A stretch of DNA of 8,626 bases from the NCBI GenBank assembly GCA_020430675.1, contig JAGQJJ010000121.1, positions 1-8,626 of the forward strand, read 5' to 3'. The translations under genes and the position numbers were made by a program. This stretch comes from Myxococcales bacterium (GTDB taxonomy: Bacteria > Myxococcota > Bradymonadia > UBA7976 > UBA1532). Position 1 is the first letter of the stretch; the number at the start of each line of letters is the position of its first letter. This document shows positions 1 to 5,948 of this stretch, piece after piece. The notes under the pieces were generated by a model. It made no database searches, had not been told where the DNA came from, and saw only the letters and a program-made list of their open reading frames with translations.

Positions 1-146
1 ACCCCGAGCGCCGCCACCGCCAACGCCGCCAGCGGGCCCAGGCCTTCGCGTGTCGGGTCGAGCCAGGTGTGCCCGAGCCAGCGCGCGGGCTCGGCGAGCA
101 GGGCCACCGCGGCGGGCAGCAACAACCAGGGGGCGAGGCGCGACAT
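1..146 (-). CDS. Membrane protein N-terminus, 3' end outside window
   Basis: Reading leftward from an ATG at 146 there are 48 open codons to the window edge. The product begins MSRLAPWLLLPAAVALLAEP. It shows a hydrophobic stretch at about residues 5-18, a Trp-rich polar segment (W23, H26, W28, D30) and the start of a second hydrophobic stretch from about residue 36. This looks like an integral membrane protein with two helices begun. The frames on the plus strand over this stretch are Arg/Ala/Gly-rich and look like shadows. A nearby ATG at 159 is in another frame and gives an Arg/Ala-rich peptide, so 146 is preferred, although no clear Shine-Dalgarno precedes it. The spacing of W, D and the second span loosely recalls exosortase/archaeosortase-type proteins, but 48 residues are too few to assign a family. 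Confidence 0.6.
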   Translation of the reverse strand, partial: MSRLAPWLLLPAAVALLAEPARWLGHTWLDPTREGLGPLAALAVAALG

Positions 147-213
147 GGCGCCAGTCCATCAAACCGGCGCGGCGAGCCGAGCGCGGGGCGGGGGAGAAGT
201 CGCGGCGGGATCG

Positions 214-229
214 TGCAAAGGCGGTGCAA
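214..229 (-). promoter_or_regulatory. Weak sigma-54-like match upstream of the membrane protein gene
   Basis: On the minus strand the sequence reads TTGCACCGCCTTTGCA. It matches the sigma-54 pattern TGGCAC(G)-N4-TTGCA at most positions, including a perfect TTGCA -12 element. One of the two near-invariant G residues of the -24 element is a T. It lies about 70 bp upstream of the ATG at 146. The broken GG makes this a weak candidate. Confidence 0.2.
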
Positions 230-245
230 CGCCATCGGACGCGCC

Positions 246-291
246 AAAAAGGCGTCGAGCGGCGCCGCGTCCGGGGCGCGGGCCGCTCGAC
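246..291 (-). terminator. Intrinsic terminator after the DUF2914 gene
   Basis: The arms GTCGAGCGGC (254-263) and GCCGCTCGAC (282-291) are a perfect 10-bp inverted repeat. The stem continues through CCGCG (265-269) with CGCGG (277-281) after a single bulged G, leaving a 7-nt loop. In the minus-strand transcript this GC-rich hairpin is followed three bases later by five T residues (250-246), the classic layout of a rho-independent terminator. It lies about 105 nt beyond the stop codon of the DUF2914-type gene and upstream of the leftmost membrane protein gene, so it would separate the two. The U-tract is short. Confidence 0.55.
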
Positions 292-335
292 AGTTGATCG
301 CGCTGAGGGGAGGGCTGCCGCAAAGAGAGCAGGGG

Positions 336-380
336 CCCCCGCGCCGATGGAGGGGTGGGTGAGGTGTCTCGGCGCGGGGG
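336..380 (-). repeat. 10-bp inverted repeat just past the DUF2914 stop codon
   Basis: CCCCCGCGCC (336-345) and GGCGCGGGGG (371-380) are perfectly complementary with a 25-nt loop. The repeat starts 16 nt beyond the stop codon of the minus-strand gene at 396. In that transcript it is followed by a pyrimidine-rich run (CTCTCTTT) but no true T-tract. It could be an mRNA 3'-end stabilising hairpin or a weak terminator acting before the better one at 246-291. In such GC-rich DNA a chance repeat is also possible. Confidence 0.3.
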
Positions 381-395
381 CGGGGTAACCGTTGG

Positions 396-869
396 CTATC
401 GGGCGCTGACCGGGCCGACGCCGACCGGCGCGACGGTGAAGGCCGCCTCGCCGATCTCGGTGCCCTGGGCGTCGAGCACGGTGACGGTCCACTCGCCCAC
501 ATCGCGCGGGCCGATGCGCTTGTACGACCACGTCCGCCAGCGCGGGCTCTTGCCGACGTTCAGGTCGAGGCGCTGCACCTCCTTGCCGGCGCGCTTCCAC
601 ACCATCTGCACGGTGGTCGGCGCGCCGGGGTTGTCGAAGGTGGCGTGCGCGTAGACCCGCCCGACGGCGGGGCTGAACGCGGAGGCCCGACCGACCAGCG
701 CCCGCGCCTTGAGGCCGGCGCCGAGTTCGAAGGTGGTCAGCTCGGGCAGGGTCTCAGCGGGGGTCTCGACGACGGCAGCGGGGCCGACGCCAGCGTCGCC
801 GGGCGCGGCGAGCGCGGTTGAGGTCAGCAGGGCAAAAACGGCGATCAACGAGGCGAGCGAGCGCTTCAT
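396..869 (-). CDS. Secreted DUF2914-type protein, 157 aa
   Basis: The product starts MKRSLASLIAVFALLTSTALA, a textbook signal peptide with a probable cleavage site near residue 21-22 (ALA-A). A low-complexity Ala/Pro/Val segment follows, then one compact beta-rich domain (about residues 48-146). That domain has hallmarks of the DUF2914 family: a W91-K-R-A-G-K segment, then R113/W114-S, a G126-E-W127-V strand, and an A-F-T-V closing strand. The molecular function of DUF2914 is not known. The protein should act in the periplasm or at the cell surface. The open frame extends upstream to 1010, but the ATG at 869 is chosen because it begins the signal peptide and has AAGGA eight to nine bases upstream. 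A sigma-54-like promoter sits about 40-60 bp upstream of this ATG. The family assignment is from motif memory, without a profile search. Confidence 0.8.
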   Translation of the reverse strand: MKRSLASLIAVFALLTSTALAAPGDAGVGPAAVVETPAETLPELTTFELGAGLKARALVGRASAFSPAVGRVYAHATFDNPGAPTTVQMVWKRAGKEVQRLDLNVGKSPRWRTWSYKRIGPRDVGEWTVTVLDAQGTEIGEAAFTVAPVGVGPVSAR

Positions 870-910
870 GGGAGGTTCCTTTCTGCGATTGAATGCACGC
901 AGAGGGCTTT

Positions 911-927
911 TGCGCGAAGCGTGCCAA
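911..927 (-). promoter_or_regulatory. Sigma-54-type -24/-12 promoter for the DUF2914 gene
   Basis: The minus strand reads TTGGCACGCTTCGCGCA. The -24 half is a perfect TTGGCACG. The invariant GG and GC are separated by exactly 10 bases, as RpoN promoters require. The -12 half is GCGCA rather than TTGCA, keeping the essential GC. A start of transcription about 12 nt past the -12 element would give a leader of roughly 30 nt before the ATG at 869 and leaves its Shine-Dalgarno in the transcript. An inverted repeat at 978-1018 sits at a typical enhancer distance upstream. Confidence 0.5.
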
Positions 928-977
928 CCCGAAAAGCCAATCGGTCTCAGCAAAATGGGCGATCGTGGCGATAGTTT

Positions 978-1018
978 GCTTTGATTCATGGCACGTACGC
1001 TCGCAATCACATCAAAGC
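978..1018. repeat. 8-bp inverted repeat upstream of the sigma-54-like promoter
   Basis: GCTTTGAT (978-985) and ATCAAAGC (1011-1018) are perfect inverted copies separated by 25 bp. The right arm overlaps the stop codon of the 84-residue gene. The centre is about 80 bp upstream of the sigma-54-like element at 911-927, a plausible place for a bacterial enhancer-binding protein. A 3'-end hairpin for the small gene is an alternative, but the loop is long and no T-tract follows. The spacer contains an ACGTACG motif (993-999). Confidence 0.35.
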
Positions 1019-1266
1019 GTCTCGGCGGTCTGAAGAAGCTGCGCGCGGAAGTCGGTGCGCACCCGGATCAGGGAGCGATTGGGCGTGACGCGATGGCCCT
1101 GTTCGAGCACTTCATCGGGGCGCTGGGTGCGCCCCTCGACCGCGTCGGCGTCGTCGAAGTCGACATGCTGCACGCGGGCGGCGGCGGGCGATGGCGTCTG
1201 GGGCTGGGCAAACGCGCTCGGCGCGAGCGCGAGGGTCAAGGCGAGGGCAAACAGGGTTCGGATCAT
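1012..1266 (-). CDS. Small secreted protein of unknown function, 84 aa
   Basis: The product starts MIRTLFALALTLALAPSAFA, a clear signal peptide likely cleaved after residue 20 (AFA-Q). The mature part is only about 64 residues. It has a Pro/Ala linker (21-30), an acidic patch VDFDDADAVEG (35-45), and a mixed segment ending in SLIRVRTDF (65-73) and a short amphipathic tail. There is no second membrane segment, and no Cys at the cleavage site, so it is not a lipoprotein. The ATG at 1266 is chosen over upstream extension because it starts the signal peptide and has AAGGAGG five bases upstream. That ribosome binding site could be paired in a hairpin (1268-1293). The acidic patch followed by a basic SLIRVR-type segment recalls small exported proteins of myxobacteria, but I cannot name a family. 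Its neighbour at 396-869 is also secreted. Confidence 0.7.
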   Translation of the reverse strand: MIRTLFALALTLALAPSAFAQPQTPSPAAARVQHVDFDDADAVEGRTQRPDEVLEQGHRVTPNRSLIRVRTDFRAQLLQTAETL

Positions 1267-1267
1267 C

Positions 1268-1293
1268 GGGGCCTCCTTGTGGGTAGAGGGCCC
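1268..1293 (-). promoter_or_regulatory. Possible RBS-sequestering hairpin of the small secreted gene
   Basis: In the minus-strand transcript GGGCCCTC (1293-1286) can pair with GAGGCCCC (1275-1268) at seven of eight positions, with one C-C mismatch and a 10-nt loop. The 3' arm includes the GAGG core of the Shine-Dalgarno and ends two bases before the ATG at 1266. If it folds it would hide the ribosome binding site, as in translational switches or RNA thermometers. The evidence is complementarity alone. Confidence 0.25.
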
Positions 1294-1389
1294 AACGTGC
1301 GAGGTCGGCGCGCGATCCATCGGCGGCTGAAATCGCCGCCCAAGGGCAGAAACACTTGCGTTTTCCGTCGCGTGGGGCCCTAACACGGG

Positions 1390-1406
1390 GCGAGAAATTT
1401 TCTCGC
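1390..1406. promoter_or_regulatory. AT-rich palindrome, candidate operator
   Basis: GCGAGAAATTTTCTCGC is a palindrome with perfect 8-bp arms around one central base. Its AT core stands out in a region that is otherwise strongly GC-rich. It ends 24 bp before the GTG start of the acyltransferase gene and lies between the divergent transcription units. A dimeric repressor site is the simplest reading. A leader hairpin is less likely because the loop would be very small. Confidence 0.35.
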
Positions 1407-1430
1407 GGCCACGAGGGAGCCCGCGGCGAC

Positions 1431-2882
1431 GTGCTGTTCAACTCGCTCGAATACATCGCCTTCCTGGTGGTGGTCTTCGGCCTCTACTGGGCGACCGTCC
1501 GCCACGCCCGGGTGGCGCTCGGCGTGCTGTTGGCCGCGAGCCTGATCTTCTACGCGAGCTGGAACCGCTTCTATCTGTTGTTGATCATCGCCTCGTCGCT
1601 GGTCGACTTCCTCGTCGGCCGCACGCTGGCCCGCACCGAGGGGCCGGGCAAACGGCGCGCATTGCTGCTCGTGTCGGTGGTCTACAACCTGGGCGTGCTG
1701 GCCACCTTCAAGTACTACAACTTCTTCCTCGACGCGGCCGGCGACGTGGTCGGCTGGCTGTCGCCCGAGCGGCAGGCGGCGGTGGTGCACACGCTGGGCG
1801 CCTTGCATATGGACTTGCTGCTGCCGGTCGGCATCTCGTTCTTCACCTTCCAGTCGATGAGCTACACCATCGACATCTATCGCCGCGAACTGGCACCGGT
1901 CAGCAGCTTCCCGCGCTATCTGCTGTACGTCAGCTTCTTCCCGCAGCTCGTCGCCGGCCCCATCGTGCGCGCCCGCGACCTTTTGCCCCAGCTCGCCGAG
2001 CGCCCGGCGATGACCGACGCCATGGGCGGCCGCGGCCTCTTCCTCATCGGCGTCGGCCTCTTCAAGAAGATCGTCATCGCCGATTACCTGGCCCTCAACC
2101 TGGTCGACCGCGTCTTCGAGGCGCCCGGCATGTACAGCAGCCTCGAACTGCTGGTGGGCATCTACGGCTACGCGGCGCAGATCTACTGTGATTTCAGCGG
2201 CTACAGCGACATCGCCATCGGCTCGGCGCTGCTGCTCGGCTTCAAGTTCCCCGACAACTTCAACGCGCCCTATCGCGCCCGCGACCTTCAGGACTTCTGG
2301 CGCCGCTGGCACATCTCGCTCTCCACCTGGCTGCGCGATTACCTGTACATCTCGCTCGGCGGCAACCGGGGCGGCGCTTTCAATACCCAGCGCAATCTGA
2401 TGTTGACCATGCTGCTCGGCGGCCTGTGGCACGGGGCGGGCTGGAACTTCCTGATCTGGGGTGCCTTGCACGGCGGCGCGCTGGCCGTGCAGCGCGGCTG
2501 GCAGCGCGCGCGGGCGAAGCGCGGCAAGGGTCCGCTGCTGTCCGGACCGGCCGGCGAGGCGGTGGCGGTGCTGCTGACTTTCCACTATGTATGCTTCGCC
2601 TGGGTCTTTTTCCGCGCCGAGACCTTTGAGGCCGCTCGCGCCGTGCTCGACGGGCTGGCCCAGGGCACCCTGGCGGCGGCGAACCTGACGGCCCCGGTGT
2701 TGGCGGTGCTTGGGGTGGGCGCGGTGAGCCATCTTTTCCCGAAGCGGCTCTTCGAGCGGGTCATCGGCGGCTTCTCGGCCCTGCCCGCGCCGGCCCAGGC
2801 GCTGGCGGTGGTCGCGGTCGGGCTGGCCCTGCGCGAGCTGGCCTCGGTTGAGATGGTGCCTTTCATCTACTTCCAATTCTGA
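1431..2882 (+). CDS. MBOAT-family membrane O-acyltransferase (AlgI-like), 483 aa
   Basis: This is a polytopic membrane-bound O-acyltransferase of the AlgI/PatA/WssH type. Such proteins take an acyl group, usually acetyl from acetyl-CoA, in the cytoplasm and pass it across the inner membrane toward an extracytoplasmic glycan. About ten hydrophobic segments alternate with basic loops. Family motifs seen in order are LPVGISFFTFQSMSYTIDIY (131-150), FFPQLVAGPIVR (169-180), YCDFSGYSDIAIG (252-264), DFWRRWHISLSTWLRDYLYI (288-307) and LWHGAGWNFLIWG (332-344). H334 is the conserved MBOAT histidine; H294 and H347 are further conserved-looking histidines. Length is normal for AlgI-like proteins. The frame is open upstream, but GTG at 1431 gives the family-typical LFNSLEY start, with GAGGGAG 11 bases upstream (rather long spacing). 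The gene opens the plus-strand operon and is followed after 13 bp by an SGNH partner. The acyl group and glycan cannot be read from sequence. Confidence 0.93.
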   Translation: MLFNSLEYIAFLVVVFGLYWATVRHARVALGVLLAASLIFYASWNRFYLLLIIASSLVDFLVGRTLARTEGPGKRRALLLVSVVYNLGVLATFKYYNFFLDAAGDVVGWLSPERQAAVVHTLGALHMDLLLPVGISFFTFQSMSYTIDIYRRELAPVSSFPRYLLYVSFFPQLVAGPIVRARDLLPQLAERPAMTDAMGGRGLFLIGVGLFKKIVIADYLALNLVDRVFEAPGMYSSLELLVGIYGYAAQIYCDFSGYSDIAIGSALLLGFKFPDNFNAPYRARDLQDFWRRWHISLSTWLRDYLYISLGGNRGGAFNTQRNLMLTMLLGGLWHGAGWNFLIWGALHGGALAVQRGWQRARAKRGKGPLLSGPAGEAVAVLLTFHYVCFAWVFFRAETFEAARAVLDGLAQGTLAAANLTAPVLAVLGVGAVSHLFPKRLFERVIGGFSALPAPAQALAVVAVGLALRELASVEMVPFIYFQF

Positions 2883-2895
2883 GCACACGGCAGCG

Positions 2896-4521
2896 ATGAT
2901 CGAAGCCCCCAGCCCAGCGTCCAGCCCCGCCCAACTCTGGTCGAAGACCGGGCGCGTGGTGTGGTTGTCGGTGCTGCTCGGGCTGGCCGTGCCCTTCCTG
3001 CCCGGGCTCGACGCGCTCCATTGGCTGCCCGACGATGCGATGACCCTGGTGCCCAAGGCCTTCCGCCCGGCACCGCCCGACGCCATCGAGGTCGAAGCAC
3101 CCGCCGAGATCGACGACCGGGTGCTGGTGGGCATCGGCGCCGGGGTGCGCGCGGGCGCGGCCGACGAAGACGAGGCCCTCGTCGGTGCGCGCCCGACCGG
3201 CGCCACGGCCGATGGCGGCGTCGATGCTGGCGCTGAGGATGAAGACGCCGCGGTCGACGAGGAGGAAGAGGGCCTGGTCGTCGAGAGCGAGGTCAAGCTG
3301 CCCGAGCCGCCGACCCCGCGCGAGACCTCGCTCGGCGTGCCGCTCTACCCCATCGAAGACCCGCAGCACGTCCTGCGCCGCTTCTTCACGTCGCTTGAGC
3401 GGGTCGAGCGCGGCTCGCCCGACGCCATTGCGCGGGTGGTGCATTACGGCGACTCGCTCATCACCGGCGACTACGTCACGCAGACGGTGCGCCGCTTGAT
3501 GCAGAAGCGCTTCGGCGACGCCGGCCACGGCTTCGTGCTCGCCGGGCGGCCCTCGCCCTGGTATCGCCGCGACAACCTTGAGCTGCACACCAGCGACGAT
3601 TGGGAGATCAACCGCATCACGCGGCCGCCCATCAAAGACGGCGCCTACGGGCTGGGCGGGGTGACGGTGCACACCACGCGGCGTGGGCAATGGGTGACGA
3701 TGAACCCGGCGCCCGAAGAGGGCGGCGACCTGGGCGCAACCGTGGCCAAGATGCAGGTGCACTACCTGGCGCAGCCGGGCGGCGGCGCGTTTGAGATGGA
3801 TGTCGACGACGGGCCGCCGGTCAAGGTCGGCACCGAGACCGACGAGCCCGCCTCGCGCGTCGCCGAGATTCTGGTGCCCGACGGCGCGCACACCTTCAAG
3901 CTGCGCACCCTCGGCGCCGGCGAGGTGCGCCTGTTCGGCGTGGTCTTCGAGCGCATGGGCCCGGGCGTGGTCTACGACAGCCTGGGCCTCGACGGCTCAC
4001 GGGCCAAGCTGCTGCGGCGTTTCAACCCCGAGCATTGGTATCAGCAGCTTCGGCAGCGCCGGCCCGACCTCGTCATCCTGCATTACGGCACCAACGAGAG
4101 CCAGGCGGCGCGCATGAGCTCGAAGCGGTATCGCGCCGACTTGCAGGAGATCGTCGGCCACCTGCGCGCCGCGCTGCCCGGGGTCTCATGCCTGCTCGTC
4201 GGCCCGATGGACCGCGCCGAGCCCGATGAGTCGGGCAAGCTGGTCACCCGCCCGGTGGTCAAGCGCATCGTCGCCGTGCAGCGCGAGGTGGCCTACGCCC
4301 AGGGCTGCGCGTTCTGGAACACCTGGGCGGCCATGGGCGGCGAGGGCTCGATGGCGCGCTGGTATCGCATGAAGCCGAAGCTGGCCGGCGGCGACCTGAC
4401 GCACCCCACGCGCCGCGGCGCCGATCGCATCGGCGCGATGCTCTTCGTGGCCTTGATGGACGGCTACGCCCACCACGTCTCGGCCCGCATCGGCGAGTCG
4501 ATGATCCAGATGGCGCCATGA
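2896..4521 (+). CDS. Membrane-anchored SGNH/GDSL acyltransferase or esterase, 541 aa
   Basis: Start is the ATG 13 bp after the MBOAT stop. A short cytoplasmic N-terminus is followed by one membrane segment (about 21-38), then a strongly acidic, probably disordered linker (about 85-130, including EDEDAAVDEEEEG), then a catalytic domain outside the membrane. The SGNH blocks are visible: G185-D186-S187 (nucleophile), YDSLGLDG (360-367, block II Gly), HYGTNES (396-402, N400) and D500-L-T-H503 (Asp/His pair). All catalytic residues are present. About 200 residues separate GDS from GTNE. They look beta-rich and probably form an inserted accessory domain. SGNH partners of MBOAT proteins complete or reverse acyl transfer onto polysaccharide (PatB, AlgX/AlgJ, WssI). 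Adjacency to the MBOAT gene argues for that role. No strong Shine-Dalgarno is seen, so translation may be coupled. A paralogue lies at 7396-8559. Confidence 0.87.
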   Translation: MIEAPSPASSPAQLWSKTGRVVWLSVLLGLAVPFLPGLDALHWLPDDAMTLVPKAFRPAPPDAIEVEAPAEIDDRVLVGIGAGVRAGAADEDEALVGARPTGATADGGVDAGAEDEDAAVDEEEEGLVVESEVKLPEPPTPRETSLGVPLYPIEDPQHVLRRFFTSLERVERGSPDAIARVVHYGDSLITGDYVTQTVRRLMQKRFGDAGHGFVLAGRPSPWYRRDNLELHTSDDWEINRITRPPIKDGAYGLGGVTVHTTRRGQWVTMNPAPEEGGDLGATVAKMQVHYLAQPGGGAFEMDVDDGPPVKVGTETDEPASRVAEILVPDGAHTFKLRTLGAGEVRLFGVVFERMGPGVVYDSLGLDGSRAKLLRRFNPEHWYQQLRQRRPDLVILHYGTNESQAARMSSKRYRADLQEIVGHLRAALPGVSCLLVGPMDRAEPDESGKLVTRPVVKRIVAVQREVAYAQGCAFWNTWAAMGGEGSMARWYRMKPKLAGGDLTHPTRRGADRIGAMLFVALMDGYAHHVSARIGESMIQMAP

Positions 4522-5948
4522 AGGCGGCGCTGACCGCCTCGCTGCTGATGTTGCGGCGGCCCGACGACGTGCAGGTCTTCTGGGTGCGGCGCGCGCCAAA
4601 TGCCCGATTTCTCGCCGATTTCTGGGCTTTTCCCGGCGGCGCGGTCGACGCGGCCGATCATGCGCTGGCCGGCGACGACGAGGCCGGCTGTCGGGTGGCC
4701 GCGCTGCGCGAGACGCTCGAAGAGACCGGTTTTCTGCCCGGTGGCCCCCAGGTGGCCCGTTCCGACCGCGAGCGGCTGCGGCGGGGAGAGACGACGCTGG
4801 GCGCGCTGCTCGGCGGCCTGCCGACGATTGAAGCGCTCTCGCCCGCGGGCGCCATTCGCGCGCCGGCCTACCTCGTGGCCCGCTTCGAGACGCGCTATTA
4901 CACCGTCTTGGTCGACGAAGCCGCCGACCCGCAGGTCGACCCGGTCGACCCCGAGCTGGCCGATGGGGAGTGGATTCGCCCCGCCGACGCCCTGGCCCGC
5001 TGGCAGCGCGGCGAAGCGCTGCTCGCGCCGCCGACCCATGCATTGCTCGCCGCGTTGGCCGAAGCCGGGCCGATCACGCCCGCGCGCTTTGCTGACATCG
5101 GGGCCTGCGAGCTGGACCACGCGCGCATTCGCCCGAACATCACGCTCTTTCCGCTGCGCACGCCCACGCTGCCGCCCGCGACGCATACCAATTGTTATGT
5201 CGTCGGCACGAAGGAGCTGCTGATCGTCGAGCCCGCCGCCGGCGATCGGCGCGAGCAGGCGCGGCTCGATGCCTTCCTCGACGCGCGCCTCGCTGCGGGT
5301 GCCCGGGTTCGGGGCGTGGCGATCACGCATCATCACCACGACCATATCGGCGGCGTCGCGCATCTGGCCCGGCGCCTCGGCGTGCCGGTCCTCGCCCACC
5401 CGCTGACCGCCGCCCGCGTGCCGTTTGCGGTCGACGAGCTGATCGAAGAAGGCGACGCGATCACCCTGGCCGGCGGCGAGCGCCTCGACGTGATCTTCAC
5501 CCCCGGCCACGCGCCAGGCCACGTCTGCTTCATCGACGCTGCGACCGGCACGATCATCGTCGGCGACATGGTCACGCGGCTCGGCAGCATCCTGATCGAC
5601 GTCGACGACGGCCACGTCGGGCATTACCTCCACAGCCTGCGCCGCCTGCGCGCCCTGGCGCCCTCCGCGCTGCTCCCGAGCCACGGGCCGGTCATCGGCG
5701 GGCCCGAAGCGCTGATCGACGAGTACATCGCCCATCGCCTTGACCGCGAGCGGCAGGTCGTGCAGGCGCTCGCCGCCGGCGCGGCGTCGGTCGCGGCGCT
5801 GGTCGACCGCGTCTATGTCGACGCGCCGCCGATCATGAAAGCCGGCCCCGACGGCGGCCTCGCCGGCCGCGCGCTGCGGGCGCACCTCGAACAGCTCGCG
5901 CGCGACGGGCGCGCCACGCGCGAGGGCGACCGCTGGGCCTTGTCATGA
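4518..5948 (+). CDS. Nudix hydrolase fused to LACTB2-like metallo-beta-lactamase domain, 476 aa
   Basis: There are three parts. Residues 1 to about 175 are a Nudix domain with FPGG (38-41), a 20-odd residue insertion and RETLEETGF (64-72). E65, E68 and E69 match the metal-binding glutamates. The spaced-out box resembles NUDT7/8/19-type CoA pyrophosphohydrolases more than the standard box. Residues about 205-405 are a metallo-beta-lactamase fold with THHHHDHIGG (270-279; H271, H273, D275, H276), HAPGH (331-335), GDM (349-351) and PSHG (387-390), a complete two-metal site. The remaining about 65 residues form a winged-helix-like tail, as in LACTB2-type proteins. No signal peptide or membrane segment is seen, so it should be cytoplasmic, unlike its operon neighbours. 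The start overlaps the upstream stop (ATGA). Substrates are not predictable: nucleoside diphosphate derivatives or CoA for Nudix; RNA or thioesters for MBL. Confidence 0.88.
   Translation: MKAALTASLLMLRRPDDVQVFWVRRAPNARFLADFWAFPGGAVDAADHALAGDDEAGCRVAALRETLEETGFLPGGPQVARSDRERLRRGETTLGALLGGLPTIEALSPAGAIRAPAYLVARFETRYYTVLVDEAADPQVDPVDPELADGEWIRPADALARWQRGEALLAPPTHALLAALAEAGPITPARFADIGACELDHARIRPNITLFPLRTPTLPPATHTNCYVVGTKELLIVEPAAGDRREQARLDAFLDARLAAGARVRGVAITHHHHDHIGGVAHLARRLGVPVLAHPLTAARVPFAVDELIEEGDAITLAGGERLDVIFTPGHAPGHVCFIDAATGTIIVGDMVTRLGSILIDVDDGHVGHYLHSLRRLRALAPSALLPSHGPVIGGPEALIDEYIAHRLDRERQVVQALAAGAASVAALVDRVYVDAPPIMKAGPDGGLAGRALRAHLEQLARDGRATREGDRWALS

Larger units (their letters stand above)
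1267..1430. promoter_or_regulatory. Divergent intergenic region between the two gene sets
   Basis: This 164-bp region must hold promoters for the small secreted gene (minus) and the acylation operon (plus). Visible in it are the RBS hairpin near 1268-1293, a small GGCGGC/GCCGCC hairpin (1322-1340), an AT-rich palindrome (1390-1406) and a GAGGGAG (1413-1419) that may serve the GTG start at 1431. I see no convincing sigma-70 or sigma-54 promoter in either direction. A TTGCGT at 1355-1360 followed 19 bp later by TAACAC is only a weak match. Confidence 0.4.

Noticed and set aside
50..388. Plus-strand open frames over the left intergenic region
   Set aside because: Arg/Ala/Gly-rich products, no Shine-Dalgarno, overlapping frames of similar quality, and they run across the terminator hairpin at 246-291.
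870..1010. Upstream extension of the DUF2914 protein to 1010
   Set aside because: It would bury the signal peptide 47 residues in and place the sigma-54-like promoter and a good Shine-Dalgarno inside the coding sequence.
1356..1430. N-terminal extension of the MBOAT protein from a TTG at 1356
   Set aside because: The extra 25 residues are polar and unlike AlgI-type N-termini. The family-typical LFNSLEY begins at the GTG at 1431, and the extension would cover the palindrome at 1390-1406.
1380..3296. 638-codon open frame on the minus strand opposite the MBOAT and SGNH genes
   Set aside because: Its translation is low-complexity (Ser/Ala, then Gln/Arg/Val/Ala-rich) with no recognisable domain, while the plus strand encodes intact MBOAT and SGNH motifs. 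Long antisense frames are expected at this GC content.
4464..5885. 473-codon minus-strand open frame opposite the Nudix-MBL gene
   Set aside because: It mirrors the codon structure of the plus-strand gene and gives an Arg/Gly/Ala/Val-rich product without domains.
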